Assembly (NCBI RefSeq): GCF_963675165.1
Contig: NC_087384.1
Location: 6,699,682 to 6,763,681 of the forward strand
Direction of reading: 5' to 3'
DNA length: 64,000 nt
DNA from: Halichondria panicea
Lineage: Eukaryota; Porifera; Demospongiae; Suberitida; Halichondriidae
Numbering within the stretch: position 1 is the stretch's first letter; each line of letters opens with the position of its first letter. Positions 11,137 through 23,062 of the stretch are shown here, one piece after another. The position numbers were made by a program, and so were the translations under genes. The notes beneath the pieces were generated by a model. That model was not told where the DNA came from, ran no database searches, and was given only the letters and a program-made list of their open reading frames with translations.

Positions 11137-14100
11137 ATGGAGGTAGTACTGAGGTCGCCATGGCTGCCACTGGACGGACCATACGATGAGAGCCCGGCTA
11201 ATTGCACTGGAAACCCAGACAGAAAGAGCTGCTTCATTGAGCAAGATGAGGTATACCATGATTGATATCGAGTTGCAAAAAATGAGGTTGTAATTATTTG
11301 CATCTGTATTGTCACCTCAGGAGGCTAAACGAGACCTTGTTGCCATGGTGAGGGTCATTATATCATTGCTAAGGTGAGCTACCGTATTACTAGAATGTTC
11401 AAACATAATTTTATGCGAACTTTGCGAGGGCTGATTAATAGTACTGGCACTTGTCAGAATGCAATAGTTAAATCGCAAAGGGTCCATTTTTCTGCTGGTT
11501 TGGCTCATTCGCAAAGGTTTTCACCCGCAAAATATTCTACGGTAGTTGAAACTTATTACTGTACTAGGAGGTACGTATTGATACGCCCCCTCACACACAC
11601 ACACACACACACACACGCCCCCTCACACACACACACACACAGTTTATTAGGAGCTCTTTCAATCATCATTACAGTAATTATCAAGAAACAAGTATTCAGT
11701 CCAAAGGTACGTATGGAGAAATTGTACTAAATTTAGTTATCCACTCGTTTATTTCGTTTTTTCAGATTCACCCGATTTTCATGCTCTCAATAGCTGACTG
11801 TCTTCTCTCTCTCACGTGGATAGTGGGCGGGGCTCTCTGGCTACTGGGCGGAGTCAGATACTCGGAGAGGGTGGCGTGCTTCACAGTTACCTTGTGTACA
11901 GTGGTACGCTTCATTGGTTACTGCACTGTCAGCACTATACTCAATAATAATATTGTTTATCACTAGCAATAGTAAATTTGCACAATAGAATTTGGACTTA
12001 GTTTTCATATTCCATCATGGTAATTTCGACTAGTTTCAGTTTTGTTCTGATTCCATACCACATGCAGATACTGGAATGCGTAGCTGTGAACCTGACCATC
12101 CTCTACGCACTGCTGGCCTACTCCAACATTAAGCAGAAGGACTTCAACAACGTCTATGTGAGAGCTAGTCCATCATTATACTGCAAACATTCCCTCGAAT
12201 ATGATAGGCTGTATAGTTATGTACACTGCTCAGTTTATTGTTAGCGTTGGCATATTAATACAAGGATTGTTTTGTACACAATAAATATGATAATTCCATT
12301 GTTCTGATTTCAATGTGTTAGTTGCAAATGTTGTGAATGTCTCTTATCTTGATTCTCTGTATTGCAGTTGTTGTTCAACAGGGATAGAGAAGTGCACGCG
12401 TGGAAGCCATGGAAGACACTACTAGCCTACACTACTGCTTGGTGAGTGGCGTCCACCCCCTCAATGTTCCATCCCGCCCCCTCAATACTCCAACCCACCC
12501 CTTCAATGTGTTGTTTTAGCTGTTTATACGAGCTGCAAATAACTTAAAAGTTTGCACACAGGGTGGCTATGGTGGCTACAATCTTGTTGCTCATTCTTTC
12601 TTTCTTCCCCACTGTTACTCTCTCTCTCTACAGGTTCCTCCCGGTGTTACTGATCCTGATCCCCTTCTTGTCCATATCCTCTACATATCACATTATGGCC
12701 CATGCCAACGAGTGCAGCTGCTGGTATGACTTCATTAGTCAGGGCATGTTGTGGTGTGTAGCAAGAAGCTCTATTATTGTAGTCTCAACAATTATGTAAT
12801 ATCTGGTGTGTCTGCATGTTGTGGTAACCCAATGGAAAGTTCAATGGTAGCTGTTCACACTTGATGTTCCTATAGTGACCTAATGTTCTGTTAACATGTT
12901 AGTCATTCTTTGCTGTGTACTCACTGCAGGTGTCTGCCCTATTATGGGAATGTGTTACCATATGCATTCGCTGCAGACTTGGTAAGATGTGCATACTTGT
13001 ACATAATTAGTATACATTGTTTATTTGTGAATCGTGACAATAGTTGACAGTTTTCTCAATCTTGTCCTCATACCCACACATACGCCCACACCGCCCATGC
13101 ACACCCCACCCACACAGCCCACCTCCCAGTACCTGTACAGGGTCAACATGCTGGTTGCCTCCTACGCTAGTGTAGTGGGCCTCCACTATCTGGTAGGATT
13201 CATCCTAATAATCATCATCTACTGGAAGATACTCAAGAGAATAAAACTCATCAGAAATAACCGCGGTGAGTACAACACCTATAATCCATATAGCTATACA
13301 GTGACTATATTAATTGTTATCGCATTTGAAGTGTATTAATTTGACAGTATTTTTATTTGTATTTTCAGATGCTGGACGGAAACAGAGCACTCAGGCGTGG
13401 TATGGGGCAGCCCCGTCGTCCCCGGCGATGGGCAGAGGGGAGAAGAGAGCGAGGACTCGAGTGGTGGCCTTCCTCACTGTGTTCGTGGTAGTCGGACTTA
13501 TCAGTAAGCCTCCCTCCATTAGAAGCTTCCCTCCATTACAATATATATGCATCGTCAATTTCTGTATTTCCTAGTGACAAAGCTTATAAAACTAGTTAGC
13601 ATGCTGGTGATTTAATGCGTGCAATAGTATTGTCGGAGCTGGTTTCAGTGTCTGTACAACCCTACCACACTTCACACACACACACCCACACACTCACACA
13701 CACGTACAGATACTCTGATGTCTGTCGGCATCTTCATCGCGACAGTATCCGACCTCATACACCCTGGCCTGACGGTTGCCTACGAACCAAAACTCTCTTA
13801 TAGTGAATACGGAATATACCTCTTGCAGGTGGGAACCATATAATAATGTGCTGGTACAATCTCACTTCCTTCAACTGTTCTTCCTTATTTTGCTTGCAAA
13901 GTTTGTGGACCTTAATTTTCAAAAACTTATGCTTCATTTTGTAGCATTTAGGAGGCCTATAATTTTATGCTAAAAAGCCAAGTAAAAAAATAAGCTCAAC
14001 CCTCCTTCCCACCCACAGTCGTGTAACCTCCCCCTCCACACACACCCACACACACACAGTCGTGCAGCCTCCCCCTCCACCCACACACACCCACAGTCGT

Positions 14101-14482
14101 GTAACCGCCCCCTCCACACACACCCACACACACACAGTCGTGCAGCCTCCCCCTCCAGGGGTTCCTCAATGCAGTGGTCTATGGATGGACAAGAGAAGAC
14201 TTTCTTCAAGTGATAGCTAGCCGCAACATTCAAGACCTCCTCCCACCAGAGTTGCTACAAGAAGAGGAGGATCGAGGTCTAGAGAATAGTCGTTCTATTC
14301 TGGTCTCCACCGAGAGTGAACCTGATTGGTCGGACGAGGAGGGATCACATGAGCACAGGGAGGTGTCGCATAACAGACTTGCCTCGCGGCCGTGTGATTT
14401 GGACACGGTTGAGGAAGTCACTGAACCAGATGACTCAGATGATAATAATAGCTTCTTTGATGGTAGACCACGAAGCATTTGA
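11137..14482 (+). CDS. Seven-transmembrane receptor 1 (TMEM116/cAMP-receptor-like), 12 exons, 476 aa
   Basis: Predicted plasma-membrane GPCR-like protein. Exons: 11137-11250, 11321-11373, 11643-11706, 11766-11903, 12068-12157, 12368-12441, 12634-12753, 12930-12981, 13118-13265, 13369-13503, 13710-13828, 14159-14482; total 1431 nt, all phases consistent. An extracellular N-terminus with an N-C-T sequon (N22) precedes seven hydrophobic helices at about 45-72, 80-100, 112-140, 172-192, 245-268, 312-332 and 362-382. TM7 carries LQGFLNAVVYGWTREDF, a pattern I associate with TMEM116 and cAMP-type receptors. The tail is acidic and Ser-rich. For exon 7 I preferred the acceptor after CTCTCTCTACAG at 12633 over one at 12561: both keep frame, but the former gives a normal TM4. 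Ligand unknown. The paralogue at 62273 shares its exon structure. Confidence 0.82.
14023..14156. repeat. Tandem repeat abutting the last exon of receptor 1
   Basis: About four imperfect copies of a 35-45-bp unit (CCCCCTCCACACACACCC followed by a CACACAGTCGTG(C/T)A motif) end right at the acceptor of the exon beginning at 14159. Several copies contain a potential CAG acceptor, so acceptor choice could vary here. Confidence 0.75.
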
Positions 14483-14622
14483 TTGTGTGTACATTTACTG
14501 TTTTTGTCTTTTGTTGTGTTGCTGCATCTTTGTGAATCATGTCTCAGTAATTTTATGAATTTTACAATGAATTTATGCAATGGGCATGTGCGGAAGGGGG
14601 TGAGTCTTGTAGAGCCTACAAG

Positions 14623-16920
14623 ATGGCTACAAGATATAGCCAGCTCAATATTGATATTGATACTCTGAAGCAGAAGACTGGGGTAACAGACACCCAGCTA
14701 GACCAAAGAATTGAGCAGGAACAATTGTGGAGCCTGGCTGGAGTACTTGGCAGCTATAAAAAGTTTGTTAGAAGCTCAGGGTTTGATCTCAATAATGCAG
14801 ATATAGAGGATCTGAAGGAATGTGCCTCCAAGCATGGCAATCAACAAGCCATGTATGAAGCTTTAATGAAATGGGGAAAATTCATCCGTGACTTCACTTA
14901 TCGGTCGTTGTTGGAGATTTTGATTGGTCTTCGTGAAGGAGCTTTGGCTGACCAAGTGTGTAGGACTTGTGAGTTACTTTATAAATAGCTACAATCTGTG
15001 TTTTCATCATTTCTTGTGCTCCAGTCATCCAGACACAAGCCAGTGAGCGGAATAAAGAAGACGCTGTGTCCTTGTCACCTGCACCAGGTTAATAGCTCAG
15101 TATAGCATGGATTCAACTAATTTTCCTTGTAACATAGATAGAAAACCACTTCTGACAGGGCCACCAATTCATGACGTACTTCAACCGAATTTGGGGACAG
15201 GTAATCTTTTAACGTAGTTGTGATGTAGTAACGTACATACATTTCATTAGGCACTACAACTGCTGACCACATAGACAAATTTGAGATGAGGTTTATAGAT
15301 CTACGAAAGATGGCTCTCAAAGAAATAACTGAGAAACGAATACCTGTGACTGAGTTCCGCCAAACACTCATGATAATGCCAAGCTTCATCAAAAATGTAA
15401 ACAAAGATTTTATCAAATCAAACTATTCCTTGTTTGAAGAAGCTAAATCGATCGAAAGTATCTTTTTGCATCTCAATTTCTACCTGAGCTTTATTGATTT
15501 CAGCCTTCTTGAGCATATCATAAAGCAATTTGGTAGTGATAGTCTGAAACGAGACATGAGCAGCTATGCAGAAGACATGAGACAGTTCAGATTGAACACC
15601 TCCGTTAGCGAAGCACTTGACCATCTTCCAAGAAATTCAGATACTCCTGCTGGTTACTGTCGTTTAACATTGAAATTAGATTTTGATGTTCATACTGCAA
15701 CTCTTGAAGATGTAGACACATACAGGAAACGTTTCGCTAGTGAATTCTTGCTCTCCCAGCTAGCCCTTTCTTTGTTTGACCTCCAGGAGAGCTCACTACT
15801 GGTTACATGGCTAGTGCCTGCTGCTGTAGGAGCAATGATCAGTGACCAAGTGCAGAAGAAAAGTTCTTCTTTCTTTTTAAGTTTAAGCAACAATATTCTC
15901 AAGCTATCACTCAAAGGAGAATGTCTCTACCCAATGGTAAAGGTAAGTGTTTAATTCTGCCCCTAATCCGATGAATTTTGTCTCTACAGGTTAGTCAGTC
16001 AGGTACAGAGGGATCTGGTGGTGCTATGATTGAAGCTGGAGCTTCGATCACTCGTAAACCACATCAAAGGATAGCGGAACGATTCAACCTCAAACCTAAT
16101 CATCGTGGACTGGCTATTGTTGTACCATTCCGTCCGTTGTTGTACCTAACGGACGTGCTCACGAAGAAATTGATATTTGATATTTACGAGCCTCGAAATA
16201 AACGATCCCTAAAGTCATACATGCAAGCTGTAGATCTTGTGGAGCTGAAACACCATCCCATAATAGTGGTGGTATCTGGATATGGAGTGTAGGGTAATCT
16301 TCTACGCACTGATATTGGTGACATTGACATCAAGGAAGATATTATGGCACCACTATTCCCTGCTATTGCCACACACCTTGCTGACAACCCAAAGATATTC
16401 CTATTCTTTTCAGATCCGGCTCTTCTAAACGCCATGCTCTAAATTTCGTTGAAGCAATCTGGGAAAACTGCATTGTTGGTTATATTGCATGTGATAATCT
16501 GCGGAGGGCAGGAGACATCGTAGAGGACGAACTGGCACACCCTTCTATGTTCGTGCAAGAGATCTTCACTTCAATTAGCGACAAACTTCCACCCCATGCT
16601 ACCATGACTGTGATCGACCGTCTCAAGGAGCCAGTCTACTTGCATCCTCATGGATCTGAGTTAATGAAACTCACAGCAGATCACAAGGTATAGTGTCTAT
16701 AATGTGTTCACACACTTCACATCATGCCTCACTCCCCACATTAGAATCAACCGAGGAGTCCGGTTTTCTGTCACGTGTACGTCAATTATCAATCGCTGCC
16801 AAGGAGCCTGATACTGAATCACATCTACTGGAACAACCAATCAAGAAGCTCAAAACTGAACTATCACCAAAGCAATCGAAGGGAGTCCCCAAACAAGCTG
16901 AGTCGAGTGATGAACTCTAA
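14623..16920 (+). pseudogene. Array unit 1: Death-domain/pseudocaspase, broken in caspase exon
   Basis: Exons at 14623-14968, 15025-15087, 15138-15200, 15251-15942, 15990-16687 and 16745-16920. The Death-fold exon, both linkers and the long middle exon are open. The caspase-like exon has a stop at 16290-16292 (glycine-glycine-valine region replaced by a TAG), a one-base loss near 16400 after the KIF strand, and another one-base loss near 16665. Its closest relative is unit 12, which has none of these. This is the only unit without an antisense TMEM248-type exon upstream: homology to the other units begins only about 50 bp before the ATG, marking the left edge of the array. The tail is the KQSKGVPKQAESSDEL type. 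A product truncated after the middle module is possible. Confidence 0.8.
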
Positions 16921-17420
16921 AGGACTAATTAATAGTGCTCACCTCATGCTAGTATGAGTCTTTATATTGTTTGTACACATTAATTTGTATTTAATATTGC
17001 AATTATTATTATGCCTCGAGGCGTAGATCTTTTTCTTGAGGGCGTGGTAAGCCACATAACACTCCCCACATACAATAGATAACAATATGCATGTACAAAG
17101 AGTCTTTTCTTCTGTTATATGATATAGTTACACTGAACCCAACATCTTAATTGGCAGAATCAATTTTCAATCCTCACAAAACACTACAATAATAACAATA
17201 GATATTTTTAATAGGTGCATGTAAACAAGTTTTTTCTTCTCGTGAGTTTATATAGATAAGCTAATTTCAATGTGAAATTCATTATAGAAACTTATTCCTT
17301 CTACTATAGCACTCTAGAGCGAAAGCATAACATGGCGAGAGGCATTAGCACAGTGCAGCTTGCAACACTCGTTATAGACAGCAGCAGACAGTGACAAAAT
17401 GACTAATGAAACAGAGCTAG
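16921..17420. repeat. Long inter-unit spacer, copy 1
   Basis: About 500 bp without a gene. It contains ATGCCTCGAGGCGTAGATC (GCCTCGAGGC palindrome) and a long AT-rich stretch, and ends at the antisense terminal exon. The same block follows units 5, 10, 12 and 13, all of which, like unit 1, have the KQSKGVPKQAESSD tail, so the block travels with that tail subtype. Confidence 0.7.
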
Positions 17421-17550
17421 CTACTCAACGCTAGGTTTAGGGTGTGTTGGTCTGTCAGTGAGTAGTATGCCCAGTGTGAACACTAGACTGAGAGCTGCCA
17501 CCGCCACTGCTGCCAGGTACATGTGGTGGGCCGCCACTGTCTTGTCAGAC
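17421..17550 (-). pseudogene. Antisense TMEM248-type terminal exon, copy before unit 2
   Basis: On the minus strand, acceptor CACACACAG is followed by SDKTVAAHHMYLAAV, a hydrophobic helix (AVAALSLVFTLGILL), a short TDRPTHPKPSVE tail and a stop. It is near-identical to the presumed functional last exon at 58120-58248. The frame and the acceptor are intact; T is replaced by S at the first position. Confidence 0.8.
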
Positions 17551-17707
17551 TGTGTGTGGTCCTGGAGGTGTGTGTGTGTGCATCTTTGTACTTCATTACT
17601 TCACTAATTATTTGTTTCCAATGAATAAAATTATTTATAACAATTATTTCCACAGGAATGCAATGCGGAGGTGTAAAATAAGGGTGGGTCTTTGTAGAGT
17701 CTACAAG

Positions 17708-19544
17708 ATGGCTACAAGATATAGCCAGCTCAATATTGATATTGATATTCATACTCTGAAGCAGAAGACTGGGGTAACAGACCCCCAGCTAGACCAAAGA
17801 ATTGAGCAAGAACAATTGTGGAGCCTGGCTGGTTTACTTGGCAGCTATGATAAGTTTGTTAGAAAGCCAGGGTTTGATGCCGATATAGCAGATCTGAAGG
17901 AATGTGCCTTTAGGAATGGCTATCGACAGGCCATGTATGAAGCTCTGAGAAAATGGGAAAACGTAATCCTTGACTTCACTTATCGGTCGTTGTTGGAGAT
18001 CTTAATTAGTCTTCGTGAAGGAGCTTTGGCTGACCAAGTGTGTAGGACTTGTGAGTTAATTACTTTATAAATAGCTACAATCAGTGTTTTCATCATTTCT
18101 TGTGCTCCAGTCATCCAGACACAAGCCAGTGAGCCGAATAAAGAAGACGCCGTGTCCTTGTCACCTGCTCCAGGTTAGTTAATATCAAGCTCATATATAT
18201 TGTTTCCGATACTATAGGTTGTCACGAGACAGTTCAGAATGAGCACCCCCGTTAGAGATGCACTTGGCCATCTTCCGAGAAATTCAGATCCTCCTGCAGG
18301 TTACTCTCGTCTAACAGTGAAATTAGATTTTGATGTTAAAACTGCAACTCTTGAAGATGTAGACACGTACAGGAAACGTTTCGCTAGTGATTTCTCGCTC
18401 TCCCAGCTAGCCCTTTCTTTGTTTGAGCTCCAGGAAAGCTCACTACTGGTTACATGGCTAGTCCCTGCTGCTGTAGGAGCAATGATCAGTGATCAAGTGC
18501 AGAAGAAAAGATCTTCTTTCTTTTTAAGCAACAATATTCTCAAGCTATCACTCGAAGGAGAATGTTTCTACCCGATGGTAAAGGTAAGTGTTTAATTCTG
18601 CCCCTAATCCAATGAATTTTGTCTCTACAGATTAGTCAGTCAGGTACAGAGGGATCTGGAGGTGCTATGATTGAAGCTGGAGCTTCAATCACTCGTAAAC
18701 CACATCAAAGGATAGCGGAGCGAATCAACCTCGAACCTAATCATCGTGGACTGGCTATTGTTGTACCATTCCGTTTGTTGTTGGACCTAACGGACGTGCT
18801 CACGAGGACATTGAGATTTGCTGTTTATGAGCCTCGAAATGAACCATCCCTAAAGTCATACATGCAAGCTGTAGATCTGGAGCTGAAACACCATCCCATA
18901 ATAGCGGTGGTATCTGGAGTTGGAAGGGGTGATCTTCTTCTACGCACTAATATTGGTGACATCGACATCAAGGAAGATATTATGGCACCACTATTCCCTC
19001 CTATTGCCACATACCTTGCTGACAACCCAAAGATATTCCTAGTTGTTGTCAATTCCTCCGGCTCTTCTGAACGCCATGCTCTACATTTCTTTGAAGCAAT
19101 CTGGGAAAACTACATTGTTGGTTACATTACATGGAGTGATCACGGTGGTTGGCGGAGGGTGACAGACATCATAGAGAACAAACTGGCACACCCTTCTCTG
19201 TCTGTGCAAGATTTTTTGACTTCAATTAGCAACCAAATTCCACCCACCGTTACCATGACTGTGATCGACCGTCTCAAGAAGCCAGTTTACTTGCATCCTC
19301 GTGGATCTGAGCTAATGGGAACTCACAGCAGATCACCAGGTATAGTCACATGTCTATAATGTATCCACACACTTCACATCATGCCTCACTCCCAACATTA
19401 GAATCATCCGAGGAGTCTGATAGTGAATCACATCTGCTGAAACAACCAACCAAGAAGCTCAAAACTGAACTATCGTTAACGCAACAAGAAGGAGTCCCCT
19501 CTCAACAAGCTGAGTCGAGTGATAAACTTCATGAAGACTTATAG
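17708..19544 (+). pseudogene. Array unit 2: deletion derivative
   Basis: Death-fold exon 17708-18050 and linker 18111-18173 are intact. Linker exon 3 and the first half of the middle exon are deleted: the linker acceptor at 18217 runs directly into GTTGTCACGAGACAG and then the NTPV-equivalent region. From that acceptor the frame is off by one to the remaining middle exon (to 18583), and no alternative AG nearby restores it. The caspase-like exon 18631-19339 is fully open; its His-loop reads SGVGRGD and its Cys-loop VVNSSGSSER, so neither catalytic residue is present. Tail exon 19402-19544 is open, with an intermediate tail (LTQQEGVPSQQAESSDKL). Confidence 0.8.
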
Positions 19545-19715
19545 TGCTCACCTCATGCATCTTATTATACAACTTACCCGTATGTCTGTACATGTATGTG
19601 TAATTCTGTTCGAACAAATTCTTTATATTTTTTGTACAAATTGCACGGCATAATTATTGACAACAGCACATGAGATCAAAAGACAGTGACAAAATGACTA
19701 ATGAAACAGAGCTAG

Positions 19716-19848
19716 CTACTCAACGCTAGGTTTAGGGTGTTGGTCTGTCAGTGAGTAGATCTAGTATGCCCAGTGTGAACACTAGACTGAGAGCTGCCAC
19801 CGCCACTGCTGCCAGGTACATGTGGTGGGCCGCCACTGTCTTGTCAGT
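19716..19848 (-). pseudogene. Antisense TMEM248-type terminal exon, copy before unit 3
   Basis: Open on the minus strand with an intact acceptor. It carries an in-frame 6-bp insertion (GATCTA) that adds two residues just after the hydrophobic helix. Confidence 0.8.
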
Positions 19849-19982
19849 CTGTGTGTGGAGGTGTGTGTGTGCATCTTTGTAAAGGTAATTTGTTTCCAAT
19901 GAATAACATTATTTATAACTCCACAGGAATGCATGCGGAGGTGCAAAATAAGGGGTGGGTCTTGTAGAGTCTACTGTACAAG

Positions 19983-22641
19983 ATGGCTACAAGATATACC
20001 CAGCTCAATATTGATATTGATACTCTGAAGCAGAAGACTGGGGTAACAGACACCCAGCTAGACCAAACAATTGAGCAGGAACAATTGATGTGCTTGGCCA
20101 GTTTACTTGGCAGCTATGATAAGTTTGTTAGAAGCCCAGGATTTGATCTCACCAATGCTGAAATAGCAGATCTGAAGGATTGTGCCTCCAAGCATGGCAA
20201 TCAACTGGCTATGTGTGAAGCTTTAAGGAAATGGGGAAATGTCATCCGTGACTTCACTTATCGGTCGTTGTTGGAGATTTTGATTGGTCTTCGTGAAGGA
20301 GCTTTGGCTGACCAAGTGTGTAGGACTTGTGAGTTACTTTATAAATAGCTACAATCTGTGTTTTCATCATTTCTTGTGCTCCAGTCATCCAGACACAAAC
20401 CAGTGAGTCGAATAAAGAAGACTCTGTGTCCTTGTCACCTGCACCAGGTTAGTAGCTCAGTATAATTATGGATTCAGCACTTTATATATATTAATTTTTA
20501 TTTCCGGTACCATAGGTAGACTATCACCTCTGACAGGGCCACTGATTAGTGACCCAGTTGAACCAAATTCCGTGGCGACAGGTAATCCTTTAACGTACTT
20601 TTGATATGGTATGTACATGTCATTTCTAGGCACTACAACTGCTGACCTCATAAAAGAATTTGATAGGAGGTTTAGGGATCTACGAAAGATAGCTCTCGAG
20701 GAGATAACTGAGAAACGAATACCTGTGACTGAGTTCCGCCAAACACTCATGAATTTACCGTGCCCTATCACAAATGAAAACAAAGATTTTATCATATCGA
20801 AGTATTTCTTGTTTGAAAAAGCAGAGTCCATCGAAAGCATCTTTCTGTACCTCAATTTCTACCTAAGCTTTATTGATTTCAGCCTTCTTGAGCATATCAT
20901 AGAGCAATTTGGTAGTGATAGTCTGAAACGAGACATGAGCAGCTATGCAAAAGACATGAGACACTTCAGAATCAACACCCCCGTTAGCGAAGCACTTAGC
21001 TATCTTCCGAAAATTTCAGATGCTACTGCTGGTTACTCTCGTCTAACAGTGAAGATTGATTTTGATATTCAGACTGCAACTCTTGAAGATGTAGAGACGT
21101 ACAGAAAACGTTTTGCTAGTGATTTCTTGCTCTCCCAGCTAGCCCTTTCTTTGTTTGACCTCCAGGAGAGCTCACTACTGGTTACATGGCTAGTGCCTGC
21201 TGCTGTAGGAGCAATGATCAGTGATCAAGTACAGAAGAAAAGTTCTTCTTTCTTTTTAAGCAATAATATTCTCAAGTTATCACTTAAAGGAGAATGTCTC
21301 TACCCGATGGTAAAGGTATGTGTTTAATTTTGTCCCTTATCCGATTATTTGTGTGTTATACAGTTTAGTCAATCAGGTAAAAGGGATCTTATGATTGAAG
21401 CTGTGGCTGGAAAACCCGGTTTGACCTCTCTTGAACCATTGAACCAAGGAGAATGTCTCTACCCGATGGTAAAGGTAAGTGTTTAATTCTGCCCCTAATC
21501 CGATTATTTTTTTCTCTATACACAGACAAAAACAGGTGAATCTAGTAGTTCTATGATTGAAATTGGAGCTGGTTTGACCTCTCTTAAACCACATCAAAGG
21601 ATAGCGGATGAAATGAAGCGATCAATCGATCTCGGACCTAATCATCGTGGACTGGCTATTGTTGTACCACATTATTATATGTTGTCGAATCTAACGAACA
21701 TGCTCAGGGAGACATTGGGATTTGCTGTTTACGAGCCTCGAGATGAACCATCCCTAAAGTCATACATGCAAGCTGTAGATCTTGTGGAGCTGAAACACCA
21801 TCCCATAATAGTGGTGGTAGATGGACATGGGGGGAGGGGTTATCTTCTACACACTGATACTGGTGAAATCGACATTAAGGAAGATAATTTTTATGGCACC
21901 ACTATTCCCTCCTATTGCCACACACCTTGCTGACAACCCAAAGATATTCCTATTTATTGTCAGATCCGACTCTTCTGAACGCCATGCTCTAAATTTCGTT
22001 GAAGCAATCTGGGAAAACTGCATTGTTGGTTATATTGCATGTGATGATCTCGGTGATGTGCAGTGGGTGGCAGACATCGTACGGGACGAACTGGCACACC
22101 CTTCTATGTCTGTGCAAGAGATTTTCACTTCAATTCGTGAACAGGTTCCACACACTGCTACAGCTACCATGACTGTGGTCGACCGTCTCAAGGAGCCAGT
22201 CTACTTGTATCCTCGTAGCAGATCACAAGGTATATATAGTCACATGTCTATAATGTATTCACACACTTCACATCATGCCTCACTCAGACAAACTGGCACA
22301 CCCTTCTATGTCCGTGCAAGAGATCTTCACTTCAATTAGTGAACTCATTGCTACCATGACTGTGGTCGATCGTCTTAAGGAGCCAGTCTACTTGCATCCT
22401 CGTGAACCTGAGCTAATCATCGGATCACAAGGTATAGTCACATGTCTATAATGATTCACACACTTCACGTCATGCCTCACTCCCCACATTAGAATCATCC
22501 GGGGAGTCCAGTTGTCTATCACATTCAAGTGGACTATCAGTCGCTGAACAATCGCATCTACTGGAACAACCAACCAAGAAGCTCAAGACTGAAGTATCAC
22601 CCGAGTCGAGTGAGAAACTCCAAATTGATGAAGACTTATAG
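19983..22641 (+). pseudogene. Array unit 3: His-bearing copy with frameshift and chimeric extra exon
   Basis: Exons: 19983-20328, 20385-20447, 20516-20581, 20630-21315. Then comes an extra in-frame 111-bp exon (21364-21474) made of the start of a unit-14-type caspase exon fused to a copy of the end of the middle exon, complete with donor. The caspase exon proper starts at 21526. It retains a histidine (codon 21826-21828) in a DGHGGRG loop, but the Cys-loop reads IVRSDSSER. A 4-bp expansion near 21884-21892 (AAGATAATTTTTATG) breaks the frame. After 22229 a second partial copy of the caspase-exon 3' end follows (about 22288-22431), then the tail exon 22493-22641. The last 190 bp are nearly identical to those of units 6 and 11. 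Confidence 0.8.
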
Positions 22642-22790
22642 TGCTCACCTTATTATTATATACAACGCACCTGTATAATCATGTGTAATTCTGTTCGAGC
22701 AAATTCTTTATATTTTTTGTACAAATTGCAAGTAATTATTGAAACAGCACATGAGATCAAATGACAAAATGACTAATGAAACAGAGCTAG

Positions 22791-22919
22791 CTACTCAACG
22801 CTAGGTTTAGGGTCTGTTGGTCTGTCAGTGAGTAGTATGCCCACTGTGAACACTAAACTGAGAGCTGCCACTGCCACTGCTGCCAGGTACATGTGGTGGG
22901 CCGCCACTGTCCTGTCAGT
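22791..22919 (-). pseudogene. Antisense TMEM248-type terminal exon, copy before unit 4
   Basis: Open, with an intact acceptor. It carries the D-R-T-V-A start (plus-strand CCTGTCAGT) and the GGTCTG variant in the tail; both are shared with the copies before units 7, 9 and 12. Confidence 0.8.
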
Positions 22920-23062
22920 CTGTGTGTGGAGCAGGAGGTGTGTGTGTGTGCATCTTTGTAAAGCTAATTTGTTTCCAATGAATAAAATTATTTATAACAA
23001 TATTTCCACAGGAATGCATGTGGAGGTGCAAAATAAGGGGTGGGTCTTGTAGAGTCTACAAG

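Noticed and set aside
12442-12633. Alternative TM4 exon of receptor 1 starting at 12562
   Set aside because: It stays in frame, but gives an over-long hydrophobic stretch and uses a weaker acceptor than the pyrimidine-rich one ending at 12633. It cannot be excluded as an isoform.
13970-14233. Minus-strand Cys/Gly-rich frame opposite the last receptor 1 intron
   Set aside because: It is generated by the CA-rich tandem repeat, with no supporting splice sites or homology.
16256-16421. The unit 1 stop and frameshift being removed by a small intron (GTGTAG ... TTTTCAG)
   Set aside because: Donor and acceptor look plausible, but the splice would delete a core caspase strand, and no other unit has an intron there. 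A pseudogene is simpler.
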